A stretch of DNA of 64,000 bases, from the NCBI GenBank assembly GCA_963971305.1, contig OZ020303.1, forward strand, positions 60,512,867 through 60,576,866. The letters are read 5' to 3'. The DNA is from Arcuatula senhousia (Eukaryota; Mollusca; Bivalvia; Mytilida; Mytilidae). The notes beneath the pieces are model-generated. The model did no database searches, was not told the origin of the DNA, and saw only the letters and a list, made by a program, of their open reading frames with translations. The position numbers and the translations under genes were made by a program. Shown here one piece after another: positions 1 through 12,767 of the stretch (positions within the stretch are counted from its first letter, which is position 1; each line of letters starts with the position of its first letter).

Positions 1-2934
1 TCTTCAAGAAAGTACATGTTACATTAAAATTTGATATGCAAAAAAGTAGGCATTTTTTAATAGCAGAATACTTTAGTTGAAAAAGAAATCTTTATCAAAA
101 TTAAAGTGCAAATTTTATAATTTGCATTCTTCTGCTAATTGCATAGCTTTGTTTGTTTAACTCAAGTCATAGAATTTAGAAGAAAAGAGAAGATGCCATA
201 TTGCATAATTTTTCCAGGATTTGTAAATTTATTTTGCACTTTTAAAAATCAAAATGAAAATAATTTCCATAACTGATTTCATCATCAGAATGTCTTATTA
301 TAATCAAATATCATCAACATAACTGCACTTCTATGAAAATTAGACTAAAATTCAAGTGATGCAATATTTCCTTGTTTACAGTTGGAGGAACAAACTTGGA
401 AGTCTTATTCTATTATTCCACTGAAATGACTTTCTCATCATTTTCAAATCGATATTAAACCTGATTTTTTTACGACCAGGAAGTTCAAAATAATTGTAAA
501 ATGTCAGTGAATTTCATACGAGATTATAATACATCCCATGAGGCAGAAAACCTGACTAATTTGGCAGGTTCTAAAGGTTCTAAGCCTTACCATTTGAATA
601 TTGCGTAATTTTGGCTTCAAGATTCATGTCACTGGAATATTCTATAAAGAGATATAAGAAGTCTGAAGAAATATTAACTTATCAAGTCAGTCTATAGCAT
701 GGTTATATTTGTCAATGCTTTGGAGCATTGATTTAGAACTGTCTGGCACTCTGCAGTTTGCCTCTCTGTCTGCCTGTTATAATGATTAACAAGGGCTTCA
801 AGAAATTTGGTTTAAATATGTCATCATTTATTACAGAATCATGTCTTATTGGACTGAGGGATAGTCTGTTTACCAGAAACTTTCACTGACAGTGGCAGAT
901 TCGGGAGAGGTACACCCCCCTTAAATTGAGACATTTTTAATTTTTAGTACAAAATTGACCCAAGATTCTTGAAATTTTCATTACAAAGTTGGTATGCTTT
1001 TGGAATTTAGGCCCCCAATGCTAAATGTATCTGGTATTTTGATGTCCCTATTTTTACAAATTTACATGATTCCCCCAGAAATGTCCTTATTGTCCCAAAG
1101 TAATATGGGTTTCAAAGAAAAAAAATATGCTCAGATATCTTAGGGAAACTTGTAAATAAATATATCTTTATTAAATAAAGCACAGTTATACCCCAAGTGG
1201 TTTATCACAACACAATTACAATAAAGAGTAAAGAGGTTAATTCTTTTTCTTACATTACACTTATGTATAGAAATTCAATGCTATGCAATTTTATGCATGC
1301 TGTGCAAAATAAAATTACTTTGCTTAAAACAGACCATAAGCTATTTACTTTACAAAATTGCTCTTCGTTAATAGCAGAAGACTTTAGTTGGTTATGTCAT
1401 ATTGACAATAAAGTGAATTTAAATGAGGTTTCGATTACCTAAAATAGGTTGAAATTAAAAAAAAATGTCTACATTTCTAGGTCAGCTGTTTATATTTGAA
1501 AAGGTATTGATTCAAATTGTCTGGGAAAATACATGAAATGTAGGCCACTGGCTCCGAACATCTAAAATGCACCAAATAATTCTATTCTCTTGTAAAAAAA
1601 TTGACATTTAAGCAAGTTGATTTCATTTTTCTCCCATTGGAATAGGGATAAGTCAATTTTCTGCTTTCTTGTACAGATATATCTTAAGAAAACTATATTA
1701 AGGTCTCAGAGATAGACTGCAAGCTTTAAGTTTATACAATTTTCCTATTGAAATAATTTTTAAAGCATTGTCAAATAGCATTAAATCTACTCTAGAATGT
1801 TGAAAATAAAAATTGTTTTTAACAAGATGAGAAAGTGAACTTTAAAAGAGTTTTAGCATTACATTTGTTTTTTAAAGTTCTGTTTTGAAGAAGCAAAGAG
1901 TCACCAATTTGGCATTTGTATGCCAGAAGTCCCCCAAAAAGAAGGCAAAGAGAAAAAAAACAGTTGATGCCATAAAAAACGAAAACACAGGAAGAAACTG
2001 CCAATTACCAAAAAAAAGAAGCAAAGTCAGGGACATTAGAATATCAAAGGTCTGAAAGGGCAAAGACAAAACCAGCGAACATAATTAAAAGGCATGTAGA
2101 AACACAAAAAAACATAAAAACACAAAAAAACCCACTGAAATTAACAAATTAACAAATAGTAAACTCAAAAACAGGCCACAGAAAATTAACAATCAAACTC
2201 AGGCCATTTAATCAGCAACACAAACTTGAGCATTTCGGTTGCCATTATTAAATGGTGTGTCAACTTATGTAAGTGCCTTTTCGAACTATACAGACATTAG
2301 GTGCCCCTTTAATACTTATTTTGCTTCTTTTACACTTGATGACTGTTGACTGATTAAAAATGTTTTGCTTCATTAGTGTTAATCTGATTTCTTAATCTTG
2401 TCAGTTTCTGTATTTTCTTTAAAGAAACAAAATTACCACACAGAAACAAACAAATTTGTTTATATCCTTGAGCACAAGTAGAAAATAAAAGCTCATTGAC
2501 TTTGGTACAAAAATAAATTGCAGTTAGTTTAGATAATAGTAGATTGATAGAGTAATCTCATTAATGTTGTGTTAATTAGCAGTGATGTCAGAGCTAATCT
2601 ACCACTGACTTCCTAGTCGTCGCAATGTCCCATTCGCCTGCCATTTTATATGTTTTAGAATTGGCAGAAGAAGGTTGTTGATAAACTTCTTTATTTCTAG
2701 GATAACCTTCTGATTTTATAAATGTTGCCTTGCATGATAACAAGATTTTTTTTTTGGAAAGGAAGATAGGGCTGCGATCAGAAGGAAAGTTCAAGCTCTT
2801 GAAAACAGAAGTACATGATTTTGAATATTTGGTATAAAAAATATTTTACTTAACTTTATTGATATTTTTGTCGTTAAGTTGGTGCTGCAATATATTTTTG
2901 TGCCATAATTTGTTGCTAAAATATTCCCCTTTTT
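1..2934. other. AT-rich non-coding stretch, nothing recognised
   Basis: No ORF here resembles a protein family; the longest open frames are short, low-complexity and AT-driven. Positions 1805-2220 are purine-rich on the plus strand (many AAAAAG and AACAAA runs). I see no repeat boundary, tRNA-like fold or promoter that I could defend. Confidence 0.6.
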
Positions 2935-4128
2935 AGCTCACCTGGACCGAAGGTCCATGTGAGCTATTGCCATCACTTGGCGTCCGTCGTCGTCGTCGTC
3001 CGTCGTCGTCCGTCGTCGTCGTCCGTCGTCGTCGTTAACTTTTCTTTGAAAATCTTCTCCTCCGAAACGACTGAAGGGATTGCTCTGAAACTTTGCACAC
3101 TTCATCTATGGGATGTCCTCTACCAAGATTGCACAAATGGTGACCGCCGTCCAAACAACATGGCCGCCGTTACTAAAAATAGACTATGGGGGTCAGACTA
3201 CTGTTTTTGGCTTGTAAATCAAAAATTATAAGAGATAGATGAAATCTGATGCCACGCTACTGCTTCAGCATCAAAAGCTCTACAAAAGTCTCCATTGAGT
3301 CGAAGTTGTCAGATGACCCCTTATAGGAGTTATGGCCCCTTAAAGGTGAAAAATAGCATTTTTTCATGTTTTTGGCCTATAGAATGAAAACTATTACAGA
3401 TAGAGAAAAGTTGTTGCCTGCTTAAATGTTCAGCTCATTTAGCTCTACAAAAGTCTCCATAGGGTCAAAGTTGTCAGATGAACCCTTATAGGGGTTACAG
3501 CCCCTAAAATAACGTTTTTTCATATTTTTGGCCTATGGAATGAAAACTATAGCAGATAGAGAGAAGCTGTTGCTTGCTTAAATGTTCAGCTCATCAAGCT
3601 CTACAAAAGTCTCCATTGGATCAAAGTTGTCAGATAACTCCTTATAGGGGTAACGCCCCTTAAAATGACGTTTTTTTCATGTTTTTGGCCTATAGAATGA
3701 AAACTATAGCAGATAGAGAAAAGCTGTTGCTTGTTTAAATGTTTAATTCATTTTGCTACACAAAAGTCTTCAAGGGTCAAAGTTGTCAGATGAACCCTTA
3801 TAGGGGTTAGGCCCCTAAAATAAAGTTTTTTCATGTTTTTGGCTAAGTGAATGAAAACTATAGCAGATAAAGAGAATCTGTTGCTTGCTTAAATGTTAAG
3901 CTCATAAAGCTCTACAAAAGTCTCCATAGGATCGAAGTTTTCAGATGACCCCTTATAGGGGTAACAGCCCCTAAAATGACGTTTTTTCATGTTTTTGGCT
4001 TAGTGAAAGATAGAGAAAAGCTGTTGCTTGCTTAAATGTTCAGTTCATTTAGCTCTAGAAAAGTGTTTACATGTTTAGGGTTGACTCAAGACCAGGTGAG
4101 CGATTCAGGCTCCTGGGAGCCTCTTGTT
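2935..4128 (+). repeat. Hairpin-capped dispersed repeat, family A, copy 1
   Basis: The repeat opens with a stem-loop at 2935-2965: outer stem AGCTCAC/GTGAGCT, inner stem TGGACC/GGTCCA and a GAA loop. A (CGT)n-rich tract follows at about 2980-3035. The body holds ~160-bp degenerate tandem units, each with a CCCCTTATAGGGG palindrome and a GTTGTCAGATGA block. It ends with CCAGGTGAGC (4092-4101), the inverse of the GCTCACCTGG at the start, then a perfect AGGCTCC/GGAGCCT stem (4107-4122) and CTTGTT. The same start and end occur at 30760-32119, and the same end at 49457-49478. No intact protein is encoded, so this is a non-autonomous mobile element. Confidence 0.85.
2976..3036. repeat. (CGT)n / CCGTCGT simple repeat
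   Basis: A run of CGT triplets interrupted by CCGT lies just inside the 5' hairpin of repeat A copy 1. Equivalent tracts sit at the same place in copy 2 (about 30808-30850) and in family B (about 46776-46811), so the microsatellite is part of the mobile unit. Open frames across it (poly V/R/S) are artefacts. Confidence 0.85.
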
Positions 4129-4919
4129 GCCAATTGGTCTTGGTTTCCTATTATTTGCGCTTTCTTCATGTTCTTAATATTTTTAAACTTTTAAGAAAAT
4201 ATTAATATCAACTAAAAAAAAAATACAGAAAATATTATCATATTTCATGAACTTGAATTGAACATTGAAATAAGAAAAGTGCCAAGATAGAAAAACGGTC
4301 AACCAGTCTCCCGATCCAGCCATATTTCTAAAATTACTCAAAACGAAAAAGTTATAGAATCCAGAGCAAAATGAAGGTTTCTTTGTTTATCACTGCATGA
4401 ACTATTATATGCTGTACTTCAGCTGAGAGTCAAACAGAGTGCAATTTACCCTACCAATTGCACTGAGTATGGTTTATAATAAACATTCACTTTCTTTGAA
4501 GTTTTATAATGAAAACATAATTGAAAGTTATTTTTTCTGTAAAGTGCTGCAACTGTCAGAATGATGTTAAGTAATTATCTTTGAAGTTACAAATAAGATT
4601 AGATATTACTTGAAGATTATTTATATACAATTTATTTCTCATTTGTGACTCAATGAGCCAGGCTAATTAGTTGCCTTTTACCCTGTTCCCGTGCATGTAT
4701 TCCTTCAGCACTTTTCTCTGTTACGGATTTTAAAGTACATAAATTTTAAGAGTACATTTTGGTACACCATAAAAACTGCACTATGTGGTACCATTACCTG
4801 ATGTACATCTTCCTCATAACATTGACCTATATTCACAATGGCAAGATCTTTATGTAGAATATACATCATGCAACTTAAAACAAAACTTATGCAGAAAAGT
4901 TTAAACACACTGTATACAA
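4129..4919. other. Unassigned AT-rich DNA
   Basis: No protein-like ORF, structured RNA or clear repeat boundary is seen between repeat A copy 1 and the minisatellite that follows. Confidence 0.5.
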
Positions 4920-5790
4920 AAGTCATACATTGTGAAGCATGGTCACACTCACTACATGCTTAAAAACTGACCTATACATAAAAACATATTGCACAGCATG
5001 ACTTATTTTTAAACACACTGCATGAAATGACATATTCACGTACCATTACTGCATAACATGACCTATTTATAAAACATACTTATAACATGTTTTTTTTAAA
5101 AGATACCCAGATTACATGCCAATAATTACATGCCTTAAAGCATACGGCATACATGACCAATTCATAGAACACAGTGTTAACATTGACCCATTCATAAAGC
5201 ACACTGCATAACATGACCTATTCAACACTGCTTAGCATGACCTATTCATAAAACACTGCTTAACATGACCTATTCATAAAACACTGCTTAGCATGACCTA
5301 TTCATAAAACACTGCATTACATTACCTAGTCATAAAACACTGCTTAACATGACCTAGTCATGAAACTTCTGCATTACATGACCTAGTCATACAACACTGC
5401 TTAACATGACCTATTCATAAAACACTGCATTACATGACCTTTTCATAAAACACTGCTTAACATGACTTGTGGTTTTTCTAAATTGCCCTTTAATTGTGGG
5501 CTGTGTGGCGTACACTTATTCCACATCTTTTTATTTTCTACTAGTCATACCACACTGCTTTATGACCTAGTCATAAAACTACTGCATTACATGACCTAGT
5601 CATACCACACTGCTTAACATGACCCATTCATAAAACACACTGCATAACATGACCTTTTCATGAAAAATACTGCATAACATGACCTTTTCATGAAAAATTC
5701 TGCATTACATGACCTAGTCGTACAAGACTGCTTAACATGACCTAGTCATAAAACTACTTCATTACATATAATTAAATGGTTCATTCATAA
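4920..5790. repeat. 28-bp minisatellite (AACATGACCTATTCATAAAA unit)
   Basis: Degenerate tandem copies of a ~28-bp unit built from AACATGACCTATTCATAAAA followed by CACTGCTT. The core is most regular from about 5200 to 5460, with diverged units on both sides. An unrelated ~85-bp block (about 5466-5550) interrupts the array. Unit variants alternate CATGACCTATTC and CATGACCTAGTC. There are no unique spacers of constant length between identical repeats, so it is not a CRISPR array. Confidence 0.85.
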
Positions 5791-5929
5791 AACAAACCAA
5801 GTTAACATGCCCTACATGCCTAAAAGTCAGTAATGCAAAGAGGTTTTATGTTGCATATGAAAAAAAAATCACTTATGAAATATTCTGAAATTTAATAAGG
5901 GAAAATAATATAGTAAAGAAATAAATAAG

Positions 5930-6150
5930 TAGAAACTTTCCATGATTTTCCATGCAAAAAAAATTACCAAAATTCATCAATGTTGATCATGGAGTTCCAA
6001 AGAAAAAGTATCTCATGGAAAATTTTTCATGGAAATAGTCTTTGGGGTAATCATGGAATTCCATCGAAATGTTTCTCAAAAATTTTAATTGGAAAGTTTT
6101 CCATAATTTTCTAAGGAATTCCATGAATTTCCATGAAAATATCCATAGGA
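5930..6150. repeat. Cluster of palindromic CCATGGAA-type motifs
   Basis: Short words of the form TTTTCCATG, CATGGAATTCC and CATGGAAA recur about ten times on both strands within ~200 bp, making many small imperfect palindromes. This is probably a degenerate satellite-like remnant; no coding sense is visible. Confidence 0.45.
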
Positions 6151-8335
6151 AAGTCACATGCTTATTTTATTCTCTCTTGAAGAGAGGGGGCTATATTGCA
6201 ACCACCTTGTCTGTCAGTCTGTTGGTCTGTCTAAATTATAAATGGTCTCATTTTCTACTGAAAGGATTGATCACTGTGGCTTTAGCATGATGAGATTTAC
6301 CATTCCTTCTCTTTACAGATCAGTCCGCCATCTACTTCCTGTTTTACAAACCGACTTAAGACTTTTTTAAGGGTAAAAAATGGGAAGCTTTTGGTCACCT
6401 AGATTTCTTGGTGTCTACTGACTTACTACATGTAATTAATAGTTCAGCTAAGTGCAGTGATTTAGCTAGCGCTCGTCATTTTCGTCATTGGCGAAAAGAA
6501 TTTTCAGATTACGAAAATTTATCAAACCATTTTCGTCACTTAATTTTTCAAAAGTGTAAAAATTTTCGTCATGAAATTTACGAAAATCGCTTTAAAAACT
6601 CGTAATTGTCGAAAGTAAAGTGTCACTTTCGTCACATTTATCATGCATTCATGAAGCCATTTGATTTATGACCACAAGCTGACCACCGATCACCGGATAT
6701 GTTTTGACAATCAATTAACCTAAATTGTCTTGGGGTCATTAAAATCAATAAATTTGGGTGGAGTCACTCATGGCTGAATAATTTGAGAATGACCAATCAG
6801 CTATCGGAATATATTGAGAACAGGTATTTGAGGTGTCAATCATTATTTGATGTTATGACAAACACGTGGTCTAGCATTGGCGAAGACTTTAGTTTTAAAC
6901 AGAAAAACACTGATTGTCCAAAACATGAATGTAACTATTTACCTTTTAGAAAGAATTTAAATCCCAAGACAATATTTTTGCACTCACTATAACATGTTAA
7001 GGTACCTTTCTGTTTCAAACTTCCAAACTTCTTGAAAGTTCTAGATTTTTGAGAAAAAATCGGCCCCATATAACATTGAAAATTCAAAACATTGCATATA
7101 ATTTTTATCAATTACTTAATAACTTATAAACCTTTTTCTAAAGGTTAAAAACTTTTTTTTTAAATTTTAGTAAGATAACAAAAATATTGTTTAACTCACA
7201 GTAATATACCAGTAATCTATTTCTTTAATGCCACTTAAGATGTGAAAAAATTAAAACTGAGTTGTCTTCCTTTTCCTACTAAAATTTTCTGAAGGGGGGC
7301 ACAAAATAATTATGAGGAAATTAGATTTGTAAAGAATTTCAAGTAAGGCTGAAAAGTAAAAACAAAACAAACAAGAAGGCTGTAAATATTTGTAAATACT
7401 TTATTAAAAGTCAATGAAATCTTTGATTAGAAATCCATGTAATACTAATCAGAACTTCTTTTCTTCTGTGTACCTGCAAATCAAAATAGTAACTACTTAT
7501 TTATAAGTCAATGTAAATTGACTTGTTCTGAACAGCGTCTGAAAGCGCATATACTACATATATGCTTGCCGTAAAAGTGACTAAAGCCTTTAAAATCCTG
7601 GCTAAAACCCTGCTAAGTGCCTTAATAAAACTTTCTGAATGCACACATTAGTTTTACAGGATCATCAACTTAAATCTATGAAAGAATATACAACCCGGTA
7701 AATTTCATATGGGCCTTATGGGGCCAGCATGTTAAGCAAATCCCCATTTGGTAATTTATTGACAGTATATATTCTATATTAGGTACTAACTTGATAAAGT
7801 ATTTATTAGATCAACACTTGAGGTGAATTGGCCAAGTTGTCGTTACTAAGAGAAGATATAGAAACAAAAGCTTAGTTAGGAAAGTTCAAAGAATAACCCC
7901 ATTGATTTTGGAGAAACATGCAAGATGGGGGACAGACTGGAGCACTAAACTTGGTTTGCAAAAGCTGAATAGTGTGCACACAACATACATGTACATGTTT
8001 TAAAGTAAAAATCATTACATGTTCATTTTATCATAATTTTCATGTTCATATTCTTTATAAAACCTATAAAGTAGTAATATTGCTTAAGGGTCGTAAAACA
8101 CAGATTCACTTGCTCAATTTAGAAAAAGTCTTGTATATTAAGGATCTTCAGCCACATATTTTGTATGCGATAAAACAGGAATTAGTCTCTTGAAAGGCTT
8201 TAGAACTGATTCAGTTGCTGTAAATGTCTGTGTATAATCTGAGGTAATATGTGTCAATTATCCTACTCCCAATTGTTAATGCAATCATTATGCAATATTA
8301 TCATTACATGCATGTAATAGGGAGACATTAATTAT
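6151..8335. other. Mostly unassigned DNA, one repeat fragment at its start
   Basis: Near 6176-6190 there is a CTCTCT/AAGAGAG stem-loop followed by CTGTCTGTCAGTCTG-like sequence, resembling the start of other hairpin-led repeats in this window. From 6460 to 6640 the word TTTTCGTCA and its variants recur. The rest has no recognisable gene, RNA or element boundary. Confidence 0.45.
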
Positions 8336-8523
8336 TTATAATTTCATTTATTTATTTGCACAACTTACATCTTACAATAAGATCAAAGGCACACATACAA
8401 TACACATACAATAATTCTGAATGGAATAAACAGTAAACATTATTATACAAATCACAGTAAAATATATATTTATATACTTATTCCACCAGACTAACATTCA
8501 TACTTGAAAATCAAATGAAACTT

Positions 8524-8934
8524 TTATTTGGCCCCTGTCCTCAGTTCTAAAGACTGCTTTATAAAAGAGCCTAAACATTTCACTTGCTGTGTTGTTAGCG
8601 GGTTTAAAATATTTTGTATTTTAGAATTTGTATAGTTATTCAGAAAAGTAGGCCTTAAAGTTTTGTTAATATTACAGTTAAAAAAGAAATGGCTTTCATC
8701 ATCCAGAACCCCGCACGAAATACATATTCGTTGATCCCTTGGTATTTTTTTATATCTACCGGTCTCTATGGCTAAAGGGTGATCACTGATTCTAAATTTA
8801 CATATTAATTTTCTTATTTCAAAGTCAGTGTAGTTTAGATAATATTCTCTTATATAATCAGACTTCAAGGATTTGAATAAAAGCAGTTTGCTTTTATCAT
8901 CAATGTTTTGTATTTTATAATGGATGATTTATAA
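8524..8934 (-). pseudogene. 3' fragment of a non-LTR (LINE) retrotransposon polymerase protein
   Basis: The open minus-strand frame runs upstream of its first methionine (8868) to about 8934, giving ~137 residues. It contains a run like ISDHPLAIETGRYKKIP, then a CxxC-spacer-HFFFNC finger (CISCG...HFFFNC), then a hydrophobic tail. That combination is what I know from the C-terminal end of LINE reverse transcriptase proteins, downstream of the catalytic domain. No YxDD box, endonuclease or upstream RT motif lies in the window on this strand, so the copy is heavily 5'-truncated, as is usual for LINE insertions. It does not encode an active enzyme. The family call is by motif recognition only; the clade cannot be assigned. 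Confidence 0.7.
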
Positions 8935-9394
8935 TTGAATATAAGATGTTTGACACCTGCTCTAATAAAGTTAGTGCAGATAGATGAAGCCAGTTTGGAT
9001 AGGTCATTATCTTTGAACAATATCCCATGGGTCCTCTTGTTTTGCTGGATTTTCTGTTAATTTCACTGGGTTTTCCTCAACAAGTTGTTTTTTTTTATTT
9101 GTAACTCCTATGAGATGGCTATTTGCCCTAAAAGCAAAATAAAATTCATTCCCATGGGTCAATGGGGCTAGATAATTAGGAACAATGTGGTTGAACTAAA
9201 AATAGATTTTTTCCTACTTTCACTTAAACTTCCATTTAGAAAATACCCCCCTTTTCATGAGAACTATTTTTATTTGATAATGCTATTTTCCCATTTCAAA
9301 AGTTAGTGATGTCAAAGTTTGGTGTCTTACCTTCAATTTTTGCCAAAAGTTAGAAAAAATGCATGAAAAGTAATGCTGCAAACGACCCAGGGAA

Positions 9395-9660
9395 AAGGCA
9401 CTATATTTTAATAGCCTCCATGTTTTGATGTCCACCCACGTAAGAACTTGTAATACAAGACTCAGGTACCTGTATGTGATTAGGTTTGTCAGTTACCTGC
9501 CCATGGTCAGTGGTTTCCTCCCCGTACTCTGGTTTCCTCCACCATTTGACACTGACCGCCCTACACATGGCCCAGGTGCGTCGATAAAGGGTGTTTAACA
9601 CCAAACGCACACACACCTCTGTATATCTTGGCATAACTCCTATTAGCTCAATCCCATGTA
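9395..9660 (-). repeat. Dispersed molluscan-type repeat fragment (SINE-like), copy 1
   Basis: On the minus strand this reads GTGTTTAACACCCTTTATCG, then ACGCACCTGGGCCATGTG, then TAGGGCGGTCAG, then a GGAGGAAACCAGAGTAC word. The same order occurs on the plus strand at 12633-12716. I recognise the block as a very common dispersed element of bivalve genomes, possibly SINE-derived, but cannot name it with confidence. An open frame across it is not a gene. Confidence 0.65.
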
Positions 9661-12617
9661 GTTTGATGAAACTTTACATGATTGATCAAAGATATTCATG
9701 AAGGAAGTATCATTTAGGGGAGAAATTTGGATGTTAGTTTTTTCCATCACGGATTTATATATTATCCTTAAACATTCCTATTTAAAAAGCTTTAAAAATG
9801 TTTTGTTTGGATAAATTATAACACTTAATGTTTTCTAAAATAAGAAATAAAAATGACCTACATTAAACCAACCCTTCTATGCAGTACATGTCTTGTCTAT
9901 CCTACATGTTCTTTTGTTGAGGAAGATTATTATAATAAATAGAATAATATACAAGCAGACAGAATACATTATAATGAGATATAATCTCCAGAAAAACTTA
10001 TATTAGGAAAGTTCTCTGCTTTTAATAGCATGCCTATAGACAACACAGTTGGAATTTTAACATGCAGCATCACGTCTTTTAATTAGAAAATTCTTCTAAT
10101 CATCAGCTTTATAATGCCTCCCAGTGTCTACTTATAGCATCTATTAAGATGAAAAAGATACCAATATTAGAACAAAATATTTCCAGTTCGATGGCTTCAT
10201 CATTTTAGCTTTAATATTAGATGGCTGACCCAGAAACATACATTTCTTGACCTAGATTTGTGATTTGCTTGCTGATCAGTTTATGCTTTCACTAATTATT
10301 TGGAGTAAAAGCAATTAAACATCAGTGATGCACAGCTATCAGTGGTGAGGAATATGGAAAACCCATTAAGTCTTGTAGAGTAGTGAACTTCTTGGTCTGG
10401 TGGATAGATTGATCCTACAGTTTGTTACAGTTCTTCAGAGAGATGCTCTAATTTTCAGATTATTAAATGTCATGTATGTCAGACTTGGTGCATTGCAGAT
10501 TTTTCATGCAATTTTTAGGTTTATATAAAATTGCTAATCAAAGAAGATTGTTCAATGTCCCAGATGACTTTTATTTTCCTTATTGAGAAGATCATGGTTC
10601 TGTTTCAAAACATGATTTATATGCTTTTCAGTGCAATTTTAATGAGATAACATGATCATACATTTTATGAAACAGACCTGAAGATACTCTCTCCTATTGT
10701 TTTTGTCCTGTCTTCTGCTCAACTTCAACAAAACGTGTATCTAGTTGTACAAATTACCAGGTTCTGTTGATTCTCAATTTTTTGTGAGAGTAATGGCCCT
10801 TTGAACATAAAACTTTTAGGAGGAGACAATTGTTACAGTTAAAACCATTTGACTATTATTGACAAGTTTTTCTTGATCATTCGCTTGAAAAATATCAGAA
10901 TTTTTTTAGCACAAACAAACCAATTTTGATGAAAACCTCTTTTTTGGCATATAGACCTTCAATGTAGCTTACCTTCTTCAATTTGTCAGAATTGTTTTAT
11001 ATTTTTACTACAAAAATGTTATGCTTTAAAACTATAAATAAATTGCTCATGATCTGAAAATTAGCTTGATTCAATTTTGTTAGCCTATTTTTGGCTTGTT
11101 TTCAGAACTTTTTAGAGCAACGTTTAAACTAACATCATATGAACTCATGACTCTTGATTATGCGATGTCAGTTGGTGAAGAAAAACCTAAGAAAAAAAAA
11201 GGCTTTCTTGACATGTTTTGATAGGAGTGAGACTTTAATCCTATGATTCTGATAGTTGAGAGATGGGTATAATTTGTATATTTAACTTCTCCAGTTGGAA
11301 ACAAAGGCTAATGTAATTTGCTTATCATCATTAACTGATTATTTAGGATATAACTGGCATGATAAAATACTGATAAGATCTCATATGGGTTTGACCATAT
11401 TTTGACCTCTCGTTCTACAAAAAAGTTAATTTTTTTAGAGGTTGTATTTCAACAGTCAGGTATAATGGTATTGAAATATTACATCTGTTTTCAAAATGTC
11501 AGTATTTTCTGAGAACCTGCATCCTCATCATTTCTAAAAATACTTTCATCCTTGAACCCATTCATTGTCCATTACGAACCTCAAAAACATGAGTTTGATT
11601 CTTTTTGTCCCCAGCCACAACATGGGTCTGCGAAATAGTAATGCTGAGCATCCGTGCGTACGTCTACTGCGTGTGTCTGTGCATCTGTCATATGTTTGTG
11701 GTAGCAGATTTCTCAGCTACTATTAATCCATAAGGCTTTTGATATTTGTTATGAAGCTTCAGATAGTGGTCTTATATGGTGGGATGCTTTTCCAGCTCTA
11801 TTGCTTACCTACTTCCTGTTTAGAGAGCAGACTTTACAGTATAATAAGTTCATTATGATACCCTGTAAGTGGAACTACTGGCCGCTCGATTGATTTGATG
11901 AAATTTTACATGAAGTAAGTGCATCAAAGTACATGAACAGAGTCGAATTTCCTTCAGGGGAGATAATGTGAAGCATAATATGTAATCTTTCTAACAGTAT
12001 TCCTTGTAAATAATAATATTAAAATTTCCAATCATCTAGAATTACAAAAAAATGATAATGCTCTAAATATATCTATCACTTTCATTTTAAATATTATATT
12101 TCATATTTCTGCAACAATATGTCGAATATTAAATTTCATATCTCTGTGCCATCTTGGATAAGCTATAAATGCACATTTTGCAACATGAGACTTAAAGGTA
12201 AAGATATTCTTATAGAACATTCAACCCATATTGAAAGACTTTATAACAAGCACCTGTCATATTTAAGCTGTATAATGCACTCAGGTGCACTATTTGTGCA
12301 GTACAGTATGATTGAATTACATTTGATGCATGTTATGCACAAACTGCATCATGGTTTGATACCCTTTCATAATGGTAATTTTGTCATAAGATTTATCAGC
12401 TGAAAACTAGAACCTTGAATTCGCATAGAGTCTTGTTAGCATGAGATTTCTAAGATGACCTTTTGTCAAGTTTCTGATGATAAGATAGGGGGCGTTATTG
12501 ATGACATGCAAGAAACACATTAATTTTTGTTAAGTATACCAAAAATTTTCTTACAGAAGCATTGGATGGTTCAAAATGGCAGTACTGTAACTGCCTTGAA
12601 TATTCATCATCGTTGAA
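9661..12617. other. Unassigned DNA with degenerate repeat traces
   Basis: Around 11640-11960 there are words typical of decayed repeats in this window (CTGTGCATCTGTC, TTTGATGAAATTTTACATGAA, TTCCTTCAGGGGAGATAATG). A similar decayed block lies at 9640-9740. Otherwise I see no gene or RNA; the ORF at 12119-12403 has no family resemblance. Confidence 0.45.
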
Positions 12618-12632
12618 AATATGTGTGTGTGT

Positions 12633-12716
12633 GTTGGTGTTTAACACCCTTTATCGACGCACCTGGGCCATGTAGGGCGGTCAGTTTTAATGGTGAAGGA
12701 AACCAGAGTACCCGGG
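12633..12716 (+). repeat. Dispersed molluscan-type repeat fragment (SINE-like), copy 2
   Basis: A short (GT)n run is followed by GGTGTTTAACACCCTTTATC, the GCACCTGGGCCATGTAGGGC block and GGAAACCAGAGTACCC. It is the direct-orientation counterpart of the copy at 9395-9660. Only part of the element is present. Confidence 0.7.
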
Positions 12717-12767
12717 GGATTTGTAAAAATACCAAAGTAAAGCAACACTTTTGCTGTTCATTGTCTT

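Noticed and set aside
2959..3231. ORF through the (CGT)n tract of repeat A
   Set aside because: The frame is simple-repeat sequence followed by repeat body; the equivalent positions in copy 2 do not keep it.
4920..5790. CRISPR-like appearance of regularly spaced repeats (also 52.3-53.0 kb and 54.8 kb)
   Set aside because: Units are directly tandem and all parts repeat; there are no unique constant-length spacers, no cas genes, and the genome is eukaryotic.
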